Shown here one piece after another: positions 25,529 to 37,611 of a stretch of 64,000 nucleotides of DNA (the stretch's first letter is position 1; every line of letters begins with the position of its first letter). Under the pieces are notes generated by a model, which saw nothing but the letters and a program-made list of their open reading frames with translations, made no database searches and had not been told where the DNA came from. A program made the translations under genes and the position numbers. The DNA lies in assembly GCA_012295275.1 (NCBI GenBank), contig CM022667.1, positions 5,645,068 to 5,709,067 of the forward strand. Reading direction: 5' to 3'. The DNA is from Chrysomallon squamiferum (taxonomy: Eukaryota > Mollusca > Gastropoda > Neomphalida > Peltospiridae).

Positions 25529-28500
25529 TTAATAGTTTACTTATTTATTTATTTATTTAATCCACCTGTCTACAATATATTTTTCTATGAATTTAACTTA
25601 TGTTACAGATCAGACTTCAATAACTTCTTTGACTTTAAACTCGAAGTCTGCAGAGATAACAGTTGATGAACTGACTCCCGTGTCTCTGAGATGTGAAGTT
25701 GACAGTAATCCAGCATCTCACATCAAACTGTTAAACAATTCACACATTCTACGTGAAGTGAAAAACTCCAAGTCAGTGGAGTACAGCTGGAATGAAGCTG
25801 GATGTCTGGATACAGGATTTTACACTTGTGAAGCAGGAAACAACATCAAGTCTGATGTCAGTCAAAGTGTGCAGCTTCTTGTTACTTGTATGTAATGTTG
25901 TAATATAATTTGTACTTGTTTAATAATATTGAAAGATATCACTTAAAATATGGGTCATTCTATGTCACATCAAGTTTTATCCCATTGAAATCGGATGTGA
26001 AATGCTACATTATTTCTTGCATTGGATCATTAGTTTTGGAAATGTCATATAATAATAAAGTCTGGATTTATTCGTTAAGAAAGGGTAACAGCTCACTTCT
26101 TTCTCGGTATCCCAAGGATAAACCTGAATAAGCATGGCATCTTCAAAATATCTGTGTGTGTGTGTGTGTGTGTGAATGTGTGTGTGTGTATGTGTGTGTG
26201 TTAAAAGTTGATATTCTCAGCCTTTTCTAATTCACCTTAAATTTGAACTTGCAGTCATTTTAGCTACAACATTCAAACGAAATCCAAAATGAAAAAGTGT
26301 TATTCATTTATTTATTTAGTTTGATTTTTTCATTCCAAACCAAAAGACATTATAAGTGTTTTGCTTTAGGAATTTTTATTTTCTAAAGAAAGTAGATTCC
26401 ACATATTATTTTTGTAAATTAAATCAGCTCCAGTATTAAGTAATAAAAGATTAAAATGAAAATACTTTTTTATTTTGAAATCATCTTTATTGTTATTTAA
26501 AAAAAAAAATCAAAAATCAATAAATATATCAAAAGAAAAAAAATCTTTCATTGTTATGTCTTCTATTTTATAGTATGTTAAATTACTGCTATAATAGACT
26601 TAAATTTGTATAAGTAAATATTTGTTTCAATACAGTTCTTATTGGTAACAGTAATCACTAGTTTCACTTTTTCAGGTTCACCAAGACTTGATCATCGAGT
26701 TACATTTCAGGACAAATTTGCTTCTGTAGAAGATGGAAATGTAACTCTACACATTTCTGTGATTGCCAAACCAGTTCCAACATTTTTCTGGTATAAACTC
26801 ACAGATGTAAACAATAAAAGTCTTGGATCTACACAACCTGTACTCATTACAAATGTGTCTGTTATAGGTGAATATAAACTGACAAAAGTGAAACAAGAAG
26901 ATTTTGGAATCTATCAGGTTGTTGTGTCAAACAGGGAAAAAAGAACAGATCTTTCTGTGAAACTAAATCTTACTGCAGAAGGTAGCAATACGATACTGAT
27001 GCATTGAATTATTATTATTATTGTTATTTTAAAACTAGAAATTAATTCCTATTGATCAACTCCAATATTAATAGACAGAGGAATACTATTTATTTACTTT
27101 ATATGTATTATTTTGTTTAAACGTACTAAATATATATATTTTTAATTATGTAGTTTTCGGAAGTACGTACTAAACAGCTGCATGTTTTCATGGATAAACA
27201 GATTCTTACAAATATTACTTTTCAGCTTCAAGCTTAATTTTACTCTTTGCTGTTACACTTTTTAATGTTTACTTATCTGCCTTGAATGAAAAACATCTGA
27301 ATTAAACCTTTTTTAATTTATTTTTTTATATAAAATAATTGTTTATATTTTTTAATTATCTTATTTTATTATCTTTTTTGTTTTCACTAGTCAGTAACCT
27401 TTAGCTGCCTGCTGAACATATTTATTAATTGCTTAGCATTTGCATCTCTTTTTCAAACCCTTGATAACATTTCCTCATCCTCTTTGCCACAAGATGGGAA
27501 GTTTTTAGAAAACATTTATCGAAACAAAATTATAAATGTAGAGAACAAAATTATAAATGTATTTAACAAATTTATAAGCAGATCACTGCTGACACTATTT
27601 AACAATTTTGTTACGTTCTAAACTCAAAGGTCCTCCAACTGTTCCCTCTGACGTGAGAACTTGGATCACTGGTTCACATTCAGTGTCAGTGTCTTGGATA
27701 GAAGAATTTAATGGAGGATCACAACAAACATTTCTTGTACAGTATCGAGCAGACACAACATCTGAGTGGACAAATCTCACTGATCAGTTTGGTGAAAAAG
27801 GACTTCACACAAATCACACAGCAGAGATTTCTAGTTTACAACCAAACACCAGATATCTGATTCGAGTTTTAGCTTTTAACAAATTTGGTTTCAAAAATTT
27901 TACTAAGGAAGAGGAATTCTTGACAGAAGGTAAATTACCATCATTGCTCTTTATTTTACAGTTTTAAATTTAAAAATAATTTTAGTATTAATAAAAAATA
28001 AAAATATAATTTTAAGTGTAAATGACACACATTTGCAAAGATACAAAGTGTATTTGTTGCCTAACTAGTGTGGATCGTGAAAATGTAGCTATTCTTCTGA
28101 AAATGCTATTATCAGCTCTCAGCAGTTTTTACTGCAATTAATTCTAGCTTGTGTTTAACCAATTTATTAGACATTCAGAGAAACATTTCATTACGAAAAT
28201 TTACATTTCTGTTATTTGTAAATTTGTTAGCAGCAAAAGATCCTGTGGCAGTTGCAGCTGGTGTTGCTGGTGCTGTTGTTGTTGTTGCTGTGGTTGTTGT
28301 CCTGCTTGTTGTCCTGCTTGTGTTGTTCCTCAGACGAAGAAAGCAAAACAAAACACCATCTGACAGAGCTGTTACAGGTAATTTACTTTTAATGTTACAA
28401 TGTTAACTTTTGCTTATTAATCACATTAGTGATCTGTAATGCTTTCACATTAATAGGAAAATCAGTGTGCAGAGATTGATATGAGTTTTGCCAGAAAGGC

Positions 28501-29313
28501 TTAACATTTCTTTAATGACAGGTAAGATTTCTCCAAGAGTAATTGAATTTTATTCAGTCCTTTATTTACTTAATTAAGACAAAAAAGAAAAATGTATAAT
28601 TGTGTACCAAGTTCTGTAAAATTGCATTTGATAAATAATTATTCCAAGGAATTTCTATTAGAATGAAATTTTTTGTTATTTTCATGTTATTTTATTTTTG
28701 TTATAGCTAATGCTGTCCTTATGACTACTGACTGATATTATTGAAAGAGACCAGTAATTCCCTCTGAGTTTATATTGTTATACTACCATTTTATGTTTCT
28801 GTTCATTACTTTCTAAGACTAGGAAAATGATGTTAAATGAAAAAAAAACAGAGAAAAGAAATGAAATAACTACTTATTTTTAATTTTACTTTAAAACACG
28901 TAGATGGAAAGCACATCTATGGAAATGACAATATGGCCTTTGTTGAGGACAAGAAGCCAAAGAAGCCACAAAAAGAAAAAACTGAGGTACGTAAAATATA
29001 TTTCCTTTATTCTTAATTTAATTTAATTACATATTTCTTAGTTACAGTTATATCAGAATCTCCACCAAATTGTATTTAAAGGAACAAAAAATTAAAAATA
29101 AATAAAATAAAATGAATTTCATTGTTTTTACAGCCAGCAACAGCTAAAAGAAGAAATGAACGTCAGCTGGTTTACACTGAAGTTGAGTTTACAAATGAGA
29201 AAATGTCACAGCCCATCCACAAAAGAGAAGAACCCACAGTGTACATTCAGATTGACTTCTCAAAGAAAGCACCACCCTTGTGTGATGATGATAATCAACA
29301 GAACACAAAATAA
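21292..29313 (+). CDS. Five-Ig + FN3 transmembrane receptor with ITIM and ITSM tail (inhibitory type)
   Basis: Ten coding exons: 21292-21358, 21917-22225, 24006-24266, 24616-24873, 25609-25887, 26676-26981, 27630-27929, 28231-28377, 28904-28986, 29134-29313. This is 2190 bases, about 729 residues, in frame throughout; internal junctions are phase 1 except the last (phase 0). Signal peptide MDLKTITEVALLLFLPAFNA. Ig1 (23-125) is a cysteine-rich V-like domain; Ig2 (126-212) and Ig3 (213-298) contain CNPTCSYSW, YKCTA and YTCTAVN. Ig4 (299-391) ends FYTCEAGN. Ig5 (392-493) lacks both canonical cysteines (VTLHISV, IYQVVVSN). FN3 spans 494-593. TM is about 599-627, made almost only of A/V/L/G, followed by RRRK. 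The tail has IYGN, then LVYTEV (ITIM, Tyr684) and TVYIQI (ITSM, Tyr707), 23 residues apart. Known ITIM/ITSM proteins recruit SH2 phosphatases (SHP type); that role here is inferred. Ig4-FN3 nearly match the minus-strand ITAM receptors. An alternative acceptor at 28234 would drop one residue. Confidence 0.88.
21597..21916 (+). repeat. Tandem copies of the intron/Ig1-exon boundary
   Basis: Three upstream copies of the real exon start (acceptor TAATTACAG plus GTGA-CTACTACAACACTTGA) begin at 21597, 21703 and 21810; the true exon begins at 21917. The period is 106-107 bases. Each copy diverges after TGTATG into TACAACA-GTACACAG, so none encodes the Ig domain. Confidence 0.9.
25457..25526. repeat. 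(AAT)n microsatellite
   Basis: A pure AAT array in the intron before the Ig4 exon of the plus-strand receptor. Confidence 0.95.
25600..27929. repeat. Block shared with the minus-strand receptor at about 51.8-53.97 kb
   Basis: The exons for Ig4, Ig5 and FN3 and much of the introns between them match, in reverse orientation, the corresponding part of the intact minus-strand receptor (51794-53957). Intron examples: the sequence at about 25915-26045 reappears reversed at 53530-53650, and that at 27390-27510 reappears at 52145-52260. Homology ends sharply after FGFK in the FN3 exon. This is best explained by an inverted segmental duplication maintained or refreshed by gene conversion. Confidence 0.8.
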
Positions 29314-29946
29314 AACATCCTGATTATGTAAAATATGCATTCATAAAAATTACAGAAGTATTTTAAAGATATCTAAGTAATGTTACTCGTTTTAGACAAA
29401 AGTTGAAAACTTTATATATTTAAGAAATATAAAGTAAAAGACACAGACAAAAAATAAAATTATGCATTCTGTACTGATGTGAATATAACACAAAGTATGA
29501 AAATAAGAAATTTCTGAAAAAATGCTGCGGAGAATTATTAATTCACTTACAGAGATTTAACAATTCAAACTGTAGAAATTTCTACATGTATCCATCCTGA
29601 TAGCATTATAAAAAAAAGTAACAGTAAAAAGATTTCAAAACTTTTGTGTAAAACAAAAATTAAGAACTGACAGAAAACTATTGAAAAGAGTTCAAAATGG
29701 ACAAATGATTTCAAATTTGGAAAATCTATTTATACAAGTTTTGTTGTATTTTGAAGACACCTATACAATTTTATTTAGTGATTGGAAAACAATATAAAGA
29801 CCACACAGATAGTTTAGGCAAAAGTATCTCATACTGACTTGTTTTTATTTCTCTATTCATTTATTTGTTCTTGTCTTTTTAAAAATATTTTTTTTATAGA
29901 TTACATTAATTATTTTAGATTTTTTTTATTATTAATGTTATTAATT

Positions 29947-29996
<50 letters not shown>

Positions 29997-32900
29997 TATA
30001 TATATATGTATGTATATATGAATTATCAGAATATAAAATCTTTTAATACTTTTAATATACATTTATGTTACATTTGAACTATGCAGATGTTGCATGCATT
30101 ACTTTGATAATTTTGTTTGTTTACTGATATATCTAAATTTATAATGTTCAAGGTTTATTTTGAAATAACTAGTTCAGATTGTTTTATATTACAACCACTT
30201 AAATGATTTGGTTTTATTAGTTATGTATAGACATGTTTCTTGGTTGTTGTTTTTTGTTTGTTTTCTTAATTATTATCAAGAGCTTTTTATTTTTCTCTTA
30301 ATTTCTTTTTAAATTTATATATACAGTATATAGATGGATAGATGTCACAAACAATAGATTATAGCATTTTTATCTTTTAATTATTAATATTATTATATTT
30401 GTTTTCAATATATATATGTTGATTTTTTATTTGTTTAAAAATATTTTTAAATGTTATTTATCATGAACTACTTAAAAGCTTTTTAGAAATTTTCAGTTAT
30501 GTTTACATTTTCATTAATGATCAAAATTGTGTAAATATAATAATTTATATATGTAATTGTACTTTTCTCCGGGTTTTTTCATAACTGAAATTTTTAATAT
30601 TTGAATTTTTTATATTTTTATCTATACATTGTTACAGGCTTGTTATTTAATTGTTCTGTGATAATAACATAGTTTTATAGAACTTGTCTCTTACTTCATT
30701 TTCCTTTAAAAAAAACTTTTTGATCTATTACTTAATGTGTCTGTCAACCTCTCATACTTTCTGTCTGTAAATAAACCTTTTTCATTTTCTGAATTGTTCA
30801 TAATAAAACTCAAATCCGTTAAAATTGTTTAATCATTTTATCAATATTTTTATATGATGTGATAGTGTACTACAGAAAATATATTTGTTATACCACTTTA
30901 TAATTTGTTTGATGTTTTGTATGAATGAACATTCCAGATATTTTTATTTTTTATTTAATGTACAGCAGTTATTTTTGGAGATAGTAAACTTTACACAGTG
31001 TTTACACTATTTGTTATTTTTGTAAAGTAGTTTTAAGTACTTTTCAAAATTATAAAACTGATCAAAACAAACACCTGAACCATTTTGAACATTAAGTGTC
31101 AGTTTGTTTTTGTTTTGGAGACACTATTTGATTACAGTTATTTAAAAAGATAATATTTTAATACATTCCTGTTTCACCAACATGTTGAAACAAAAAACAA
31201 AAATGTCTCTATAATGTCAAATCATATATATTTGTACATAAAATTATGTCTGTTACTTATAGAGAAATCCAATATATGAAATATTCTTCAGTATTTTCTC
31301 TATAATATTTCATTCTCAGATTTTATGAAGTCATGATCAGATTGTTCTAATCATGTCATATTACATGTTTTGATAATCAATTTTTTTCTACACATTCGTT
31401 ACGTATTTTATTTAAAACGAATAAAAATATATTAAATTCTAAATTATACTAATTTATTTGATTCTTAAACAGGATTCTTACATTGTTTATTTATTAATTT
31501 ATTCTGTAATATTATTTTTATTTTCACTTTCATTATAAATTTTGCTTGTATTTATTTTTATTCAAAGATTTATAACACAAATTACTAGTGATTTTGTACT
31601 GTTTCAGCTTTGATTATTTTGTATAGAATGTCTTTAATACATAATAAAAAATATAGTTAACCAGTTCTTCCAAATAATTATTTTCTACTGATAATTTTGA
31701 CTAATTTGAAATTTTGTATAAATGGCTTAATAATAACTTAGCAATTTTTTAATAAAGACATATATTTTCAGTTATTTTGTGTTCTGTTTATTGAACTCAT
31801 TTTTTTTTTTTTTTTTTTTTTTTTTTATATATATATAGTACAACTTATTGCATTATTCTTAAATTTAAAGAACAGTGAAACACATTTTCACTCAATCAAG
31901 ACAGATAGATATAAAAACAAGTATCAATCAGGTAATATTAACTAGAATTACTAAGCAGTGAATTTTAAAACAAATTTAAATTTGAGTTAATATGAGTTTA
32001 CAGGTCCACATTAACAGAATATGTAACATTTAAACTATATTTATTTATTAAAAAAAATAATGAGAACCTGTATTATAATAATATTTGTAGGATGTGAGTA
32101 TCCCTTAGTTATGATCACAAAAAAAAAACACACCAAGAAAACAGAAATCTTTATTTGCTAAACATGAGATAAACAAAAAAGAATCATTAGAAACAGAATT
32201 AGACAAATGTTTTCTTATACCTTGCTATTTATTTGCTAAACATTGTTTATAAATATCCCAGTTAAAGTCTTTCCATTCAGCTTGGTTTTCCTCTCAGATA
32301 ATTTTCTTGAGATAATTGTATTAAAAAAATGTTTTTCAGATTTGTTGAAAATTAATTAGGTGTTTTAAGCAGGTGACGTAGTAAACATGATACGATATGA
32401 TATATGATATATGATATTATAGCATTAGGTTTCTCTCATTGGTCTTGTTCTGGTTTTGGTTTTGGTTTTATAAATTCAATCTACACTTTCTGTGTTAATC
32501 TAGTTACTATAACAGTTTTTGTGCTAAGATTGCAAGCGCTATGAAGAATTAATTACTTTGATGTACTTTACACCGGTGAAGTTAGTAGGAAGAAGAAAAA
32601 GTGCGTCGATAAAAACATTCATTTAGTAGGAAAATATTCACTAATTATAGCAGATGAGCTGGATTTTACTACTAAAAACACACAAAAAATAAAAAAAATA
32701 AAAATGAAATAAAAATGATTAGTTTTAGTCTACTTTGATGTCAGCTAGATTTTGTGACGAATATGTATATATATATATTACAAGATCCATAATGAATTTA
32801 AAAAAATTCTCATATAAACTATTTGTCATTTTGAAAACCATCACGCTATCATTTCACAGCTACACTTTTCTAATTTACAACAGCTGGGAATTTCAGATTT

Positions 32901-33224
32901 TCTAATTCTTATGCATAAACTGTATCTGTATGTAATTCAAATACTGACAAACAGGCGACATTATATTTACATTTTTAAATATATATTACTATTTAGACGT
33001 AAGAATAAATAAAGTATTGAAGACAGTTCACAAAATCATCCACTTATCTGGTCTTTATTGTTTCATTTTAAGTATAAGAGTGTACAAAAAAAAATCATGA
33101 AGTGGCACAATTTTCATTCATTCATTCATTTATCTTCGTTTCTTTTTTTTTATTCTTTTTTTTCTTTATTGCATTTTAATATTTCATTCTTATTTATTTG
33201 TTTGTTTGTTTGTTTGTTTAATTA

Positions 33225-33274
<50 letters not shown>

Positions 33275-33462
33275 ACACTCAAGTCACAGTTCGTATAATA
33301 CTGTACTAGAGTTCATAAGTTTGTATAGAAATGATGAAAGAAAACGCAATGTATAAAAATAATCTTTATCTGAAATTAGATATTAAACCCATTTTATTAA
33401 AACTTTTCTATGAATATTAAACACATTGTTTAGATTTTATATATAATCTCTCTCTTTCTATG

Positions 33463-33514
<52 letters not shown>

Positions 33515-33648
33515 GCATACGAAATTCAGGTTATTTGTATGGATGTTACTTAATTATAATTTGAAGATATCATCAAATGTCAGACATCAGTTCAGGTTCA
33601 TTCAATAAGCAAATATGAAATACAAGACAGAAACAAAAACGTCTGAGT
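29314..33648. other. Intergenic region between convergent genes; 3' untranslated sequences
   Basis: It lies tail-to-tail between the ITIM receptor (stop at 29313) and the minus-strand receptor (stop at 33649). Possible polyadenylation hexamers for the plus-strand gene include AATAAA at about 29453. Repeats include a TA run (29950-30007), a poly-T run (about 31800-31826), a TTA run (33234-33272) and a CT run (33448-33511). The last lies about 190 bases past the stop of the downstream gene and has a counterpart past the stop of the other minus-strand copy. No other gene is seen. Confidence 0.6.
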
Positions 33649-36600
33649 TCAACCTGTGACTTGTGAGTTTTCATACACAGTGAGTACAGAGTATGGTGAG
33701 TCTTTTCTAGCTTCCAGTGATGAGTAATTGTTTGTAGTATCCGTGTTTCTGTCAGTATCTGAAAAATAGTCTTGATTATAGAGTTACACAGTAAAATGGA
33801 ACTGTAGTTCCCACAATATTACTAATAGGATAAAAATAAAAATAATAGTAATATCAACATAGGCAGCAGTAGTAGCATTTTGTGTTGCTTTCGTTGTTTT
33901 TATATAAGATTATTGACAAAACATAAAATAATACTTACATTACTTTTATATAAATTACGTCTTATCACAGTTACTGTTAACATGTAATAACCAAGCTGTA
34001 CACTTTCACCGATTATTTTCTTTCTTATTAAAATGTATCAATGGAACTTTATTTTTTACCTTTTCAAGCTATATTTTACCGTAAATTCTGATCACATCCT
34101 TTACTGATAATAAAGACGATATTATTACTGTAATACGACCAAAAAGGGCATTGTATTTCTGTACATGATTTCTTAGAAATTTTGAAAACAAAAATTACAG
34201 GCGTGTTTCTCATTTAACTGACCAGCATCACAGAAACTCTTTAACCTGTTACAATTTGTATTTATATAACATAAACAATGTATACTTCTACTGATTATTT
34301 TCCTTCATTTTAAAAATATCAGCTAAATCATAAAAACAAATGAAGTGTAAACATTTATTTTTATTATTTTTTATTTATGTTTTGCTGTAGATTTACCACT
34401 TTATTCTTTACCACAATTCCGGATCAAATCCTTCATATGTTAGGTATTTAATATTAGAACAATAAAATAAGACTTTGTACTTTAGGTATGTCTCAGTTAT
34501 TCTGTAAACAAAGAAAGCAGACACACAGCATGTCTCTGATTTAACAGGCAGCATCACAAAAACTCTTTAACCTGTTACACTTTGTATGTATATACTGACC
34601 TTGATTTTGTTGAAGATCATCATAGAGAGAAGATTCCTGTACTCCAGTGTTAAACTGTCTGAAACAAACAAACAACATCAAGAACAAAAAGAACAAGAAC
34701 ATAGCAACAACAACAAGAACAGAAACAAAAATCAATCAGAAGTGGAGAATTCTTGAATTTTAGTTTATTTAAAAGTTTATATTTGTGTGTGTCTGCGTGT
34801 ATATATTATTATAATTATTTTTAAATTACCCATAATATTAAGATATCAAAATGATATTGTTTATGCAGAAGTAAATCAGGGTTGAATTGTTGAGAAACTG
34901 ATCAGATTTTCAATTATTTTTTTAATTGTTCATTTTTTATTATTATTATTATTATTATTTTTTTTTTTTTTTTTTTGTAACTTTCATAACTTACCTTGAT
35001 ACGTACGTGCTCTCAGGTTTAGATTGATCTAAAATGAGAATAATCTTGACAATCTAAGAAATATAAAATAATTCCTATTGATTTTTGTTTTACAAGAATT
35101 AAATATGAATTTTGTTTCTTTATTTATTTTGATAAACAAGATTTATAAAATTGAAAAATTTAGGAGAAAGCTAAGAATGAACATTGTTTTTTTATGTAAT
35201 ATTTTAATGACGGCAGTGTATTTTTAACATTTACCTTTTCTCTTCCAGCAGAAAAAGAAAACGATTGCCCCAATGAAAAGTTCTGTTGCCAGTAAAATTC
35301 CAATTCCAATTCCAATTCCTGCTCCTAGCAAAGTATCTTTTCCTTGCGTACATTCTGAAGATGACAAAACTGAAAAAAAGAAGAAAAAAAAGAAAAGAAA
35401 CAAACATTTGTCAACTGCACACGTAAATACAGTCACAGCAGGTTCCATGTATCATGATACTAAACAGGACTTCCTTTTATTTATTTATTTATTATTGTTA
35501 ATTATTATTATTATTATTTTTATTATTATCATCAAATGTATTAAACAACAACAATGATAGTTGAGATTTACTATCATAAAGGGAAGGGTTATTTTTTTTA
35601 TACAAATAGTCATAAACACTCCAATATAGTTGTTTATTAAAGTTTTAAATTAATCACATTTTAAATGAAGGTTCTTTGTTACACGATTCTGTTCTGAAAT
35701 ATCCTTTTAATTTTTACTTTCTAAAAATCATTAACGAAATTATACAGGGCAAGGAGAATAGAAAGCCATTTTTATTTGTTTTTGTTGTTTTATATTGTAA
35801 AACTATACAATATACATTAGATATACATCGAGAGTATTTGAAACAGATTGGACTATTATTTCAGGAAAAATCTGTTAAAAGCGAAAAGTATTTTTATTAG
35901 TATTTCAAGTACTTCACATAGATAAGTAATTTAATTCATTTTTCTTACCACAGATACAAATCTGTTGTTCTTTCGTTGAGATTTTGAATCCAAACTTATT
36001 AAAAGCCAAAACTCGAATCAGATATATCTGGTGTTTGTAAACTAGAAATCTCTGCTGAGTGATTTGTGTGAAGACCTTTTTCACCAAACTGTTCAGTGAG
36101 ATTTGTCCACTCAGATGTTGTGTCTGCTCGATACTGTACAAGAAATGTTTGTTGTGATCCTCCATTAAATTCTTCTGTCCAAGACACTGACACTGAATGT
36201 GGACCAGTGGTCCAAGTTCTCACGTCAGAGGGAACAGTTGGAGGACCTTCAAGTGTAGAACATTACAAAACTGTTAAATAGCACCAGTAGTGAACTGTCT
36301 ATAATATATAATCTACATTTATAGTCTGCTTTGAAAAACAGTAAAATATTATCAAAATTATCCTATTAGAGGAAACAGTAGGAGAACTTTCGAGTTCTAA
36401 AATGTTATGAAAGTTTTAGAAAACATTTCACAATGCAAAACACTTCACATTTATTCTTAAATAGCAGCTAAGAGCTACAAGCATTTCTGATTAAGAAAAC
36501 AAATAGAAGAGGAAGAAAAAAAAGAATTTTATTTCTTGGAATCAAACCACACAGCCAAATATTGAGAGATATAACAGCAAAAAGCAGAAATACACTTGAA

Positions 36601-36702
36601 GCTGAAACTAATACATATGCCTTTAAATACATTTTCCATCAATCCTAAATATGATCACTAGGAAGCAAATTTTAAACATTAAAAAATATAAAACATTTTT
36701 TA

Positions 36703-36705
<3 letters not shown>

Positions 36706-36754
<49 letters not shown>
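36706..36754. repeat. (AAT)n microsatellite
   Basis: A pure AAT array just downstream (in gene sense) of the Ig5 exon of the broken receptor. A shorter run sits at the matching place (52582-52613) in the intact copy. Confidence 0.95.
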
Positions 36755-37241
36755 TGTCAGTGCATCAGTTCAGTGATTTTACCTTGTTGAGTAAATCTTA
36801 GTTTCACAACCAGATCTCTTCTTTTTTCTCCATTTGACACAACAACCTGATACATTCCAAAATGTTCTTGTTTGACATTTGTCAGTTTACATTCACCTAC
36901 AGCAGACACATTTGTAGTGTTTACAGGTTGTGTAGATCCAAGACTTTTATTGTTTACATCTGTGAGTTTATACCAGGTAAATGTTGGAACTGGATTGCCA
37001 ATCACAGAAATGTGTAGAGTTACATTTCCACCTTCTACAGAATCAAATTTGTTCTGGAATGTAACTCGATGATCAAGTCTTGGTGAACCTGAAAACAAAT
37101 ATTAGTTATGAATAAGGAATTTATTCAAGCATTTATTTTTATCTATAAATTGAATGTTTGTGTCCTACAGTAATATTTATCTAGCTGTAAGGCCTTATTA
37201 TTTATAGGGCTCAATAGGCTAAACGCTACTGGACTGTCAGT

Positions 37242-37438
37242 TTTTTTTATTATTTTTATTATTATTATTATTATTACGATTATTATCATTGTTATTATTA
37301 TTATCATCATCATCATTATTATTATCATTGTTATTATTATTATCATCATCATCATTATTATTATCATTATTATTATTATAATTATTATTATTATTATTAT
37401 TATTATTATCATTATTATTATCATTATTATTATTATTT
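37242..37438. repeat. Compound (ATT)n/(ATC)n microsatellite
   Basis: Alternating blocks of ATT and ATC/TTG triplets, with two nearly identical sub-blocks of about 50 bases. Isoleucine- and methionine-rich open frames across it are artefacts. A GATA run follows at about 37579-37610. Confidence 0.9.
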
Positions 37439-37577
37439 GTTTAGTCTTGTTTTTGCTGAGACTCAATTACTGCTACAGGCTGGTAAAAGACTGAAAGACT
37501 AAAAACAGGTGTTTGGGTTAAAATCATCCTGTTATTTTAAGTAAATAACATTTTAATCATTTAATTATGAGTATTAT

Positions 37578-37611
<34 letters not shown>

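Noticed and set aside
28151-28363. Cysteine-rich frame (runs of CC/CG) overlapping the plus-strand TM exon
   Set aside because: It is the wrong frame of GTT/GCT-rich codons encoding the hydrophobic membrane segment; the in-frame reading with splice sites explains the stretch.
37143-37466. Long isoleucine/methionine-rich open frame
   Set aside because: It is translation of an ATT/ATC microsatellite in an intron and has no family or conserved features.
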